From Paramuribaculum sp. (GTDB lineage Bacteria > Bacteroidota > Bacteroidia > Bacteroidales > Muribaculaceae): DNA of 6,842 bases. Positions 1 to 5,480 of the stretch are shown here, piece by piece (within the stretch, counting starts at the first letter, position 1; every line of letters starts with the position of its first letter). The DNA lies in NCBI GenBank assembly GCA_029051965.1, contig JAIDJZ010000069.1, forward strand, positions 1 to 6,842, read 5' to 3'. The notes under the pieces are model-generated. The model was not told where the DNA came from and did not search any database. It saw nothing but the letters and a program-made list of their open reading frames with translations. The position numbers and the translations under genes were made by a program.

Positions 1-47
1 GGTTCGTGATAACGGCCCGTCTGCGGCGTTGCTTACGGCACTCAAGC

Positions 48-133
48 TCGGTCACGGACGGCAGTCCGCTCCCTCGCCCTCACCGGCATGCTCCTACCAT
101 CCGAGCTGTTCTGACGAACCGCCAGCCATCCGG
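48..133. repeat. Duplicated palindrome-containing intergenic module, copy 1
   Basis: This non-coding module is repeated at 151-224. Its left part, 48-76, is identical over 29 bases to 151-179, and the match continues to base 84 with two mismatches. Its right part, 104-123, is identical over 20 bases to 196-215 and then shares a similar tail ending in TCCGG. The left part contains a short hairpin, CGGAC (55-59), loop GGCA, GTCCG (64-68). Copy 1 has 19 bases between the two blocks where copy 2 has 8. No convincing gene covers bases 1-312: the only open frame there starts with TTG, runs through the terminator and is antisense to the next gene. It may be a dispersed intergenic element, which I infer from its form only. 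Confidence 0.7.
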
Positions 134-150
134 ATGGATCTGATGCGGGA

Positions 151-224
151 TCGGTCACGGACGGCAGTCCGCTCCCTCGTTCTCACCCTCCGCCAAGCTG
201 TTCTGACGAACCGCCGCCGTCCGG
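151..224. repeat. Duplicated palindrome-containing intergenic module, copy 2
   Basis: Second copy of the module at 48-133, in the same orientation. The block 151-179 matches 48-76 exactly, and the block 196-215 matches 104-123 exactly. The spacer between them is 11 bases shorter. The same 5-bp hairpin (CGGAC/GTCCG, loop GGCA) lies at 158-171. It ends a few bases before the terminator hairpin of the oxidoreductase gene, so it lies beyond that transcription unit. The rest of 1-235 shows no other structure I can support, apart from a weak inverted resemblance of bases 1-13 to the right block. Confidence 0.7.
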
Positions 225-227
225 TGG

Positions 228-274
228 AAAATAAAAGAGGCTGTGTCGTAATTAAGTTTTACGGCGCAGCCTCT
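228..274 (-). terminator. Intrinsic terminator after the NAD(P)H oxidoreductase gene
   Basis: A long inverted repeat with arms 236-251 and 259-274 lies 38 bases past the stop codon of the minus-strand gene. The outer eight pairs (AGAGGCTG/CAGCCTCT) are perfect. Two inner positions (244/266 and 246/264) pair as G-U in plus-strand RNA but are A-C mismatches in minus-strand RNA. On the minus strand the stem is followed by TTTATTTT, a usable uridine tract. The plus strand has no T tract after the stem, so the terminator most likely serves the minus-strand gene. Confidence 0.8.
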
Positions 275-312
275 ATTGGTGGAGATGATTTATGTTGGAA
301 TTTGTGCTGTTT

Positions 313-876
313 CTATCGTGCGATGTGGGCGACGACGTCGGTTATGAAGTTGTTTCGTTCGGCGTCGGTCTTGCGGGAGATGTGGTCGCAGTTGAACCAT
401 TGAGCCGAGTTCATTCCGACGGGAGTGAGGGTCATTGGGGCGAGGCAGCCCATTATGTAGTTGCCGAATAGTTCGGAGTCGTCTTCGGAGGTTGTGATGA
501 GGGTTGTGTCGTCGATTGAAAGACATGGCATTATAGATCCTTCGGGAGTGAAATCGTAGACGATTCCTTTGATGAAGGATTTGTCGATGAAGCCTTTGAG
601 CATTGCCGGCATTGAACCCCACCATATCGGGAAAATGAAGATTATTTTAGTCGTTTTCGAGAGTGTTTCGGCATACTGGCGGCTCTGAGGGTCGGAGGAG
701 TTTCCTGAAGTCCAGCATGCGAGGTCGGCAGAGTCGAGTACGGGATTGTAGTTTTCGCCATAGAGGTTAATCACGTCATATTCGCGTCCTTCGCGGGTCA
801 GGACGGTTGTTATTTCGTTGAGGATTCTGTGGCAGAAGCTGTCGGTCTGGGGATGGCAGAAAACGATGGTGATCAT
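313..876 (-). CDS. NAD(P)H-dependent oxidoreductase, Flavodoxin_2 (NQO1/MdaB-like) family
   Basis: A complete 187-residue protein with a flavodoxin-like fold, of the size usual for bacterial quinone reductases of the MdaB/YwrO/KefF type. Such enzymes bind FMN or FAD and pass two electrons from NAD(P)H to quinones or similar acceptors in the cytoplasm. The first strand MITIVFCHPQ carries the HP pair of the phosphate-binding loop. Residues 83-99 (PIWWGSMPAMLKGFIDK) are the family's best-conserved signature. Its start is an ATG at 876 with no in-frame competitor that fits the family better. It is separated from the GntR gene upstream by 149 bases and a strong hairpin, so it may have its own promoter, though no clear TAnnTTTG box is visible there. 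The exact electron acceptor cannot be told. Confidence 0.9.
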   Translation of the reverse strand: MITIVFCHPQTDSFCHRILNEITTVLTREGREYDVINLYGENYNPVLDSADLACWTSGNSSDPQSRQYAETLSKTTKIIFIFPIWWGSMPAMLKGFIDKSFIKGIVYDFTPEGSIMPCLSIDDTTLITTSEDDSELFGNYIMGCLAPMTLTPVGMNSAQWFNCDHISRKTDAERNNFITDVVAHIAR

Positions 877-952
877 GAGTAGGGTGGGTGTTGATAAGGA
901 AGGTTAAGATGAGTGTAAAGAGCCTTTAAAGGAGGCAAGATGTCAATAGAAC

Positions 953-989
953 AACACAGCAGCCGCGATGGTTTTGCGGCTGCTGTGTT
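953..989 (-). terminator. Perfect 14-bp hairpin between gntR-type gene and oxidoreductase gene
   Basis: Arms AACACAGCAGCCGC (953-966) and its exact complement (976-989) enclose a 9-base loop. It lies 36 bases past the stop codon of the GntR gene, where the upstream operon should end. The sequence after the stem on the minus strand, GTTCTATT, is only a weak uridine tract, and the plus strand has none, so termination may be partial and the downstream gene could receive some read-through. The 10-bp palindrome CCTTTAAAGG at 923-932 lies between this hairpin and the oxidoreductase start codon. Confidence 0.6.
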
Positions 990-1025
990 AAATATGGTTA
1001 ATTGAAGATTGCTGGGGGATGACGG

Positions 1026-1382
1026 TCAGTCCTGCCGGTTCCATTGGTCGACGACGTCGCTGATGTCGATTCCGAGCATTTTCATTTCGGTGAACAGGTC
1101 TTTGAGGCGAGTGTCGAAGAATTCCTGCCGTCGCAGGATCTGAACTCTCTGTCGGGCGTCGTCGGCCAGAAAGTAGCCCATTCCGCGTCGCGAAATGATC
1201 AGGTCGTGTTGCTGCAGGTAGTCGAAAGCTTTCAGGACGGTGTGGGTGTTCACGGCCATTCTGACAGCCATTTCTCTGACAGACGGGACTTTGTCACCGG
1301 CTATCCATGATCCTGAAATTATACAGGAGAAGCAATAGTCGATAATCTGACGGTAGATCGGTATGTCGTTTCTGAAATCCAT
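1026..1382 (-). CDS. GntR-family transcriptional regulator, short YtrA-like type
   Basis: A complete 118-residue regulator. Residues 8-74 form the GntR winged helix: IYRQIIDY at the start, the helix-turn-helix PSVREMAVRMAVNTHTVLKA at 33-52, and a wing ending RRGMGYFL at 65-72. Only about 45 residues follow, which is the short helical dimerisation tail of the YtrA subfamily and not a full ligand-binding domain. Members of this subfamily typically sit with ABC transporter genes and repress them, and here the gene starts 12 bases after the permease stop codon. Unusually it is the last gene of the operon; in Bacillus subtilis the YtrA gene is near the front. A perfect inverted repeat at 3984-4015 in the operon's promoter is a plausible binding site, by inference only. 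Confidence 0.92.
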   Translation of the reverse strand: MDFRNDIPIYRQIIDYCFSCIISGSWIAGDKVPSVREMAVRMAVNTHTVLKAFDYLQQHDLIISRRGMGYFLADDARQRVQILRRQEFFDTRLKDLFTEMKMLGIDISDVVDQWNRQD

Positions 1383-1394
1383 TCAAACACACTC

Positions 1395-2177
1395 TTAAAA
1401 TTGGAGAGATTTCATTTTGCGATAGGCAAGGGTCATCATCAGAACAGTATAGCTGACGGAGACGGCCGCAAGCGTGTAGAGCAACGGCATGATGTTTTTG
1501 AGTACCATTCCGGCGAATTCGGGATTGTCGGGATCGGAAGCAACGCGGGCGATGTCGGGGTTGGAGGCAATGTCGTTTAATGTGCCGTGGATGGCCATGA
1601 CGGCGCCGCTGATTCCGGCGATGACGCTGTAGGCGACGATTGTCAGAATGGTCATTCCGATGGCCATTCCGATGGTGTTGCGGATGCGTGTCGCTACAAT
1701 AAACATGCATGTTACGAGTGGGGGAAACGCGTTGACGACCGTTGCCAGGCCTTTGAAAGAGAAGCTGTACGTGTTTAATGAACCCGCAAGCTTCAGGAAT
1801 TCGGATGGTTCGCAGTATAATCCGAGAATCTGTGATGCGACCATGTTGGGGAGGTAGACGAGGATCGGATTGATTATTAGGCATGCTACGGCGAGGACGG
1901 TCATTTTTTCGGCTGCCGTGGCGGGAAGCATTGTCCTGACGACGGGGCTCGCGTTGCGGCAGTAGAAAAGGGGAAAGAAGTAGAGCATGACCGAGAGGAT
2001 GAGGGACAGGAGTCCGGAGAAAATGATTCCGATTTCCCACTGGTTGAGGATGGTTGTCAGGATGCCGATAGTCAGGCTGACGGCGGGGTATAGAATGAAT
2101 GCGATTCTGAATGAGGGCATGTAGAAGCGGACGACCATCATCATCCGCTGGAATGAAAATTTGCGGGATTGTGTCAT
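1395..2177 (-). CDS. ABC-2-type transporter permease subunit
   Basis: A 260-residue integral membrane protein with about six predicted membrane segments, near residues 25-44, 50-70, 92-111, 146-163, 169-196 and 230-251. The long outward or inward loop before the last segment (about 197-228) is polar and proline/aspartate rich. The motif RTMLPATAAEKM (81-92), in the loop after the second segment, resembles the LPAS..EK motif common in Bacteroidota ABC-2-like permeases. Its ATG overlaps the ATPase stop codon in an ATGA arrangement (2174-2177), which implies translational coupling and a one-to-one complex with that ATPase. One short permease gene would suit a homodimeric membrane part. Whether it exports a compound or acts in envelope remodelling cannot be decided. 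Confidence 0.82.
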   Translation of the reverse strand: MTQSRKFSFQRMMMVVRFYMPSFRIAFILYPAVSLTIGILTTILNQWEIGIIFSGLLSLILSVMLYFFPLFYCRNASPVVRTMLPATAAEKMTVLAVACLIINPILVYLPNMVASQILGLYCEPSEFLKLAGSLNTYSFSFKGLATVVNAFPPLVTCMFIVATRIRNTIGMAIGMTILTIVAYSVIAGISGAVMAIHGTLNDIASNPDIARVASDPDNPEFAGMVLKNIMPLLYTLAAVSVSYTVLMMTLAYRKMKSLQF

Positions 2178-3028
2178 GATTCTGTTTGGGAAAGTAGTTT
2201 GATGATCGAATGGCGGCTTGAGACGTTCTGGAGACCGTTGTAGAGGAGCAGATAGTCGATGTCGGTCAGAGGAGATCCGGGTCGTCGTGGCACGATGGCG
2301 CGGAAGCGGCCGAAGTACTGTTCGATGTAGACGGCGTCGGCCGGGGGCATGGTTTCAGTGACGAAGTCGAGGCGTTCGACGATTTCCCAGACGGGCATGT
2401 TGAGGATGAGGCGGCCTGCGGAGAGGAGAATCACGGAGTCGAAGAGCTGCATGAAGTCGGCGACGGTGTGGGTGGATAGGATGACGGTCTGCGATTCGTC
2501 GATGCATTCCGACATGAGAGAGAGGATCAGCTGTTTGGCGGTTATGTCGAGTCCGTTGGCGGGTTCGTCGAGCAGGAGCACGGCGGGGCGCAGGGCGAGT
2601 GCGTAGGCGAGGATCGCTTTCTTGCGGTTGCCGAGCGAGAAGGAGTCGATCGGTTCGTCGCCGTTCATTCCGAATGTCTCGAGGTTGCGGCGAAGCATTT
2701 CGTGGTCGAAGGCGGGGAAGAATGGGGCGTGGAGCCGGACCATTTCGTTGATTGTCGGGAACGGGAACTTCATGTCGTCGCTGACGAAGAAGATTTGTTG
2801 CATGAGTGCCGGGTCGCGTCGGCCGGGAGCCATTCCGTCGACGAGACACTGCTCAGGGTCGGCGGGAATCAGTAGTCCGGCGATCAGATGGAGGAGTGTC
2901 GTTTTGCCGGCGCCGTTCTCTCCGAGCAGCAGGTGGATGCCCGGAGTGATGTCGGCTGTCATGTCGTTGATGGCGTAGAAGTCTTTTCGGTTTCTGTAGG
3001 CGTAGGAAAGATTGCAGAGCGAGATCAT
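2174..3028 (-). CDS. ABC transporter ATP-binding protein
   Basis: A complete 284-residue ATPase that would energise the neighbouring permease at the inner face of the cytoplasmic membrane. Visible motifs: Walker A GENGAGKTT (36-44); Walker B LLLDEPANGLD (151-161), with the catalytic glutamate E155; and the switch histidine H187 in STHTVAD. Two motifs are unusual. The Q-loop position reads FVSDD (81-85) with aspartate in place of glutamine, and the signature motif reads SLGNRKK (131-137) in place of LSGGQ. Related ABC-2 ATPases often have a relaxed SxGxxQ/K form, so it is probably active. About 80 C-terminal residues follow the core, as in many drug-export or YtrB-like ATPases. It starts 24 bases after the TraB/GumN gene and overlaps the permease gene by 4 bases. 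Confidence 0.93.
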   Translation of the reverse strand: MISLCNLSYAYRNRKDFYAINDMTADITPGIHLLLGENGAGKTTLLHLIAGLLIPADPEQCLVDGMAPGRRDPALMQQIFFVSDDMKFPFPTINEMVRLHAPFFPAFDHEMLRRNLETFGMNGDEPIDSFSLGNRKKAILAYALALRPAVLLLDEPANGLDITAKQLILSLMSECIDESQTVILSTHTVADFMQLFDSVILLSAGRLILNMPVWEIVERLDFVTETMPPADAVYIEQYFGRFRAIVPRRPGSPLTDIDYLLLYNGLQNVSSRHSIIKLLSQTES

Positions 3029-3052
3029 GACTACTGTGGTTTATGGGGTTGG

Positions 3053-3940
3053 TTATTTGACGGGTTCGACGGTGTAGCCGGCGTTGCGGAGGAGGCTGAT
3101 GAGTCCGGTGTCGCCGGGGAGGTGTCCTGCGCCGACGACGATGAGGATCGATGCGGTCGGAATTGCGCCGATCAGGATGTCGAGCCATGCGCGGTTGCGG
3201 TTTTCGAGGAGCATGCGAGCTTCTTCTTCCGTCATTCCGTCGTTCTGGGCTTCGGCAATCAGTTCGGCGAGTCCGTTGAGGTCGGCGGCCATGTAGGTGT
3301 CGGCGAGAGCGTGGATCTGGCGAACAGTCTTGTCGGGATTCTCGAGGAGTTTTTTCAGACCGTCGGCCTGGCGTGAGATCGGAGTTCCGAAGAGGAGCTG
3401 GAGCTGCGATTCGACGGATTCGAGTCCGAGGACTTCTTTTCCGGCTTCACGTGCCATTGTCTGGATCGATTTGTCGAGCTGTTGTTCGGGGTTTGATTCG
3501 GGGAGAGCCTTGCGGGAGAGAACGACGGCGATTGTGTTTGAAACAGAGGCGGGTTTAAGGGCTTCGAGAGCTGCGGAGTTGACGGGGAGTCCTCCTTCGG
3601 CGAGCAGGCGGTCGACTGTAGCGAGGGTCTGAGGGTCGAGAACTTTGCTGAGTGTGCTGTCGGCGGGAGCGAGTACATAGTTGACCATCTTCATCTGAGT
3701 CGCGGGGTCATCAAGAATCGCCATGTCGACTTCGCCGTAGACTTTTTCGGCAGAGGAGAAGGCGTTGTCGAATCCGGGAGTCGATTTGAGGACAGATAGG
3801 GGCGCGAGGTGGTGTGTGCCGAATATCCACGATGGAGCGGCTGCATCTTTTCCGGTTACTTTCCAGAGCAGCTGAGCGTTGGCGGTAGCGCAGGAGAGGC
3901 AGAGGAGAAGGAGTGCGAGGAACGGAGATGTACGTTTCAT
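3053..3940 (-). CDS. TraB/GumN family secreted protein
   Basis: The protein is 295 residues from the ATG at 3940. The frame stays open to 4180, but the longer version would run into the neighbouring gene and hide a clear signal peptide, so the short start is preferred. It begins MKRTS, a hydrophobic stretch (about 6-16) and a likely signal peptidase I site after ATANA (residue 22). The cysteine at 17 is not in a good lipobox. Family hallmarks are GTHH (41-44) near the front, E70 in YGEVDM, and GAGH (270-273) near the end. These are the paired GxxH motifs of TraB/GumN and Tiki-type putative metalloproteases. The product should act in the periplasm; its substrate is unknown. A promoter lies 73 bases upstream, and the ABC ATPase gene follows after 24 bases, so it is probably the first gene of that operon. 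Confidence 0.9.
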   Translation of the reverse strand: MKRTSPFLALLLLCLSCATANAQLLWKVTGKDAAAPSWIFGTHHLAPLSVLKSTPGFDNAFSSAEKVYGEVDMAILDDPATQMKMVNYVLAPADSTLSKVLDPQTLATVDRLLAEGGLPVNSAALEALKPASVSNTIAVVLSRKALPESNPEQQLDKSIQTMAREAGKEVLGLESVESQLQLLFGTPISRQADGLKKLLENPDKTVRQIHALADTYMAADLNGLAELIAEAQNDGMTEEEARMLLENRNRAWLDILIGAIPTASILIVVGAGHLPGDTGLISLLRNAGYTVEPVK

Positions 3941-3983
3941 TGGGAGATAATGTTGGGTGGAGATTATGGTTAGAAATGTGTTG

Positions 3984-4015
3984 TTGTGGTGTTGTAGTGT
4001 CGTACAACACCACAA
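3984..4015. promoter_or_regulatory. Perfect inverted repeat over the TraB-ABC-GntR transcription start, likely operator
   Basis: Arms TTGTGGTGTTGTA (3984-3996) and TACAACACCACAA (4003-4015) are exact complements separated by GTGTCG. The right arm includes the last three bases of the -7 box, and the expected start of transcription (about 4005-4009) lies inside it. The element GTGTTGTA (3989-3996) is followed directly by a near copy, GTGTCGTA (3997-4004), and by the inverted copy TACAACAC (4003-4010). Only about 5 bp of the stem would remain in an RNA starting there, so a protein-binding DNA site is more likely than an RNA hairpin. The GntR protein of this operon is the natural candidate, which is inference. 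Confidence 0.65.
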
Positions 4016-4043
4016 AGGTACAAACAAAAAATAAATTGCCAAA
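4013..4043 (-). promoter_or_regulatory. Bacteroidota-type promoter of the TraB-ABC-GntR operon
   Basis: Read on the minus strand, TTTG (4043-4040) is followed by 19 bases and then TACCTTTG (4020-4013). This fits the Bacteroides sigma factor pattern of TTTG, 19-21 bases, TAnnTTTG. It places the transcription start near 4007 and gives a leader of about 65 bases before the TraB/GumN ATG. The upstream element lies in the loop of the preceding gene's terminator, and the downstream box overlaps the inverted repeat at 3984-4015. Confidence 0.8.
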
Positions 4044-4057
4044 TAAATCGGCAATTT
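4033..4057 (-). terminator. Intrinsic terminator after the 3'-5' exonuclease gene
   Basis: An 8-bp perfect stem AAATTGCC (4033-4040) / GGCAATTT (4050-4057) with a 9-base loop begins 27 bases past the exonuclease stop codon. On the minus strand it is followed by ATTTTTTG, a uridine tract. A T tract also follows the stem on the plus strand (4058-4062), so it could work in both directions, though no plus-strand gene ends here. It shares bases with the promoter of the next operon. Confidence 0.8.
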
Positions 4058-4083
4058 TTTTTGAAAAAAGATGTCGCGCCGGA

Positions 4084-4722
4084 TCAGGGCTGTTGCTCCG
4101 GTTCGGGGAGTATGTAGGGAGATTGGTCGGGGATGAAGAGTCCGGCTTTGAGGTGGGTGTAGATTTTCAGGCAAGCCCAAGCGTCGATTGCAGCATAGGT
4201 CTGCTGGGCTTCTGTCAGCTGGATTGCTTCCCAGTTGCTGAGTCGCTGCCCTTTGCTGATCCGCTCGCCGAAGAGGATTGCGAAGATTTTCTGAAGGCTT
4301 GCGTCGGTGATCGAGTATTCTTTGACGAGGTTCTGGAGCTCGATGAATCCCTGCGGTTCGAACGGGCAGATTTTGTGGAGGTTGTGGAAGTCGTCTTTGA
4401 GAGAGAGTCCGATCTTTGCGACGTCGGGGTTTTCGAGGAACTGGCGTAGCTCGGGGATTATTCCGGTTTTGTTGATGCGGAAAAGAAAGGCGTGGGCGGC
4501 CGTCGAGATCTGAATGAGTGAGACGGTGTGGTTCTGTCCTTTTCGGAAGTTTGGTCGTGTCTCAGTGTCGAATCCGACGATAGGCTGGCATGAGAGGAAT
4601 GCGATTGCCTGACGAGCCATAGCCGGGGAGTCAATGACTGAAACTCGTCCGGCGAAGCGGACGGGGGGCAGGGAGGAGAGGATCTCTTTCGGAATCGAGA
4701 CTGCGATAGGGCTTTTAGTCAT
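4084..4722 (-). CDS. 3'-5' exonuclease domain protein, DEDDy type
   Basis: A complete 212-residue protein made almost wholly of one RNase D/WRN-like exonuclease domain. All three exonuclease motifs are visible: Exo I FDTET (D52, E54), Exo II IGLSLKDDFHNL (acidic residue D111, possibly D110), and Exo III YAAID (Y176, D180), whose tyrosine makes it DEDDy. The segment LSNWE (161-165) is also typical of the WRN-exonuclease-like branch. It lacks the HRDC domain of true RNase D, so it is a small stand-alone nuclease acting on RNA or DNA ends in the cytoplasm, with no sure substrate. Its ATG lies 3 bases after the bioD stop codon, which implies the two are translated from one message. A terminator follows. 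Confidence 0.9.
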   Translation of the reverse strand: MTKSPIAVSIPKEILSSLPPVRFAGRVSVIDSPAMARQAIAFLSCQPIVGFDTETRPNFRKGQNHTVSLIQISTAAHAFLFRINKTGIIPELRQFLENPDVAKIGLSLKDDFHNLHKICPFEPQGFIELQNLVKEYSITDASLQKIFAILFGERISKGQRLSNWEAIQLTEAQQTYAAIDAWACLKIYTHLKAGLFIPDQSPYILPEPEQQP

Positions 4723-4725
4723 AGG

Positions 4726-5382
4726 TTATTCTTCGTTGCTGAGATGAAACGAGGGTATGTCGATGACAGGGGTTTCGGGGAAAAGACGTGAGACATACTG
4801 ACAGATGAATCGTCGCGTGTCGGCTGCAATCGTCTGATCGGTCGAGTCGAAGTGGGTGTTGTAGAGGATGCTGTGGAGGGGAATGGCTCTTGCGGCGAGG
4901 GCTTCGAGCGAGAGGATTGTGTGGTTGATCGAACCGAGGGTGGCGTTGGTGACGAGGGCGACGGGGAGTCGTCGGGATGCAATGTAGTCGATGGTGAAGT
5001 AGGTGTCGGTTATAGGGACCATCAGACCGCCCGCCCCTTCGATGAGTACGGTGTCGTAGCGTTCGGCAAGCCTCGCGGTGGCCCGGTCGATTACGTCGAG
5101 GTCGATCTCTTTTCCGTCCATTCTGGCTGCGAGCTGGGCGGAAGCGGGGTAGGAGAAGATGACCGGAGCGGTCGTCAGGTCGAGGTCTTCGGGGAGCGGT
5201 CCGGATCCTGTCAGCCGTCGGTGCATGAGTATGTCTTCGGAAGATCCGACGCACCCGGTCTGAATGAATTTCTGGGTTATTACGGAGCGTCCTTCTTTTG
5301 CAAGTAGTGTCGCAAGGTGGGCGGTCGCGGAGGTTTTTGCGGCGTCGGGGGGGATTCCGCGGATGTATATTTTTTGTGCCAA
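4726..5382 (-). CDS. bioD: Dethiobiotin synthetase-like protein with altered P-loop
   Basis: The protein is 218 residues, close to the usual BioD length of about 220. BioD closes the ureido ring of biotin, making dethiobiotin from 7,8-diaminononanoate, CO2 and ATP. Family motifs in order: a P-loop region GIPPDAAKT (9-17); QKFIQTG (37-43), where K38 matches the catalytic lysine of YKPVxTG; IEGAGGLMVP (114-123); and GSINHTILS (150-158). The P-loop is odd: relatives read GIDTDxGKT/S, whereas here the two residues after GI are prolines and the glycine before K16 is alanine. The rest is intact. The start is TTG at 5382; no in-frame ATG lies nearby upstream, and a later start would remove the P-loop. 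No other biotin gene is in the window. It may be an active divergent BioD, a repurposed relative, or a gene starting to decay. Confidence 0.85.
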   Translation of the reverse strand: MAQKIYIRGIPPDAAKTSATAHLATLLAKEGRSVITQKFIQTGCVGSSEDILMHRRLTGSGPLPEDLDLTTAPVIFSYPASAQLAARMDGKEIDLDVIDRATARLAERYDTVLIEGAGGLMVPITDTYFTIDYIASRRLPVALVTNATLGSINHTILSLEALAARAIPLHSILYNTHFDSTDQTIAADTRRFICQYVSRLFPETPVIDIPSFHLSNEE

Positions 5383-5437
5383 GGTTTTTGTTCGTGTTTT
5401 GTTTTTAACCGTGCTAACAATAAAAAGAATGGAGAAT

Positions 5438-5445
5438 GAAAGATA
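5438..5445 (-). promoter_or_regulatory. Possible weak -7 box upstream of bioD
   Basis: On the minus strand TATCTTTC matches TAnnTTTG at all but the last base and would give a leader of about 50 bases before the TTG start. No TTG or TTTG element lies at the usual 19-21 bases upstream; the only TTTG nearby (5456-5453) is 7 bases away. Read-through from lgt is an alternative, since I see no good terminator for lgt on the minus strand. Confidence 0.25.
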
Positions 5446-5480
5446 GAAACTTCAAAATGATCCTGAGGCCTTTTTTGTGA

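Noticed and set aside
29..403. Plus-strand frame of 124 codons at the left edge
   Set aside because: It starts with TTG, crosses the duplicated repeats and the terminator hairpin, and ends antisense to the oxidoreductase gene; composition is not protein-like.
923..932. CCTTTAAAGG palindrome upstream of the oxidoreductase gene as an operator
   Set aside because: Ten bases, no second copy and no identifiable promoter box beside it; too little to call.
1650..1678. Direct repeat of a CATTCCGATGG-like unit
   Set aside because: It lies within the permease gene and simply reflects the repeated residues IGMAIGM in a membrane segment.
1294..2040. Long minus-strand frame rich in Arg, His and Pro inside the permease gene
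   Set aside because: It is an out-of-frame shadow of the permease coding sequence; the same Arg/Pro-rich look appears in shadow frames of the ATPase, bioD and lgt genes.
3010..3052. Separate promoter for the ABC ATPase gene
   Set aside because: Only 24 bases separate the genes and no TAnnTTTG box is visible there, so co-transcription with TraB/GumN is the simpler reading.
3941..4180. An 80-residue upstream extension of the TraB/GumN protein
   Set aside because: It would pass through the terminator, promoter and inverted repeat and overlap the exonuclease gene; the ATG at 3940 gives a proper signal peptide.
3913..4449. Plus-strand frame of 178 codons across the TraB promoter and exonuclease gene
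   Set aside because: It is antisense to a well-supported exonuclease with all catalytic motifs and crosses the operon control region; acidic composition is typical of the antisense of this GC-rich coding DNA.
4852..5307. Plus-strand frame of 151 codons antisense to bioD
   Set aside because: Low-complexity Gly/Val/Glu-rich shadow of the bioD coding strand with no recognisable domain.
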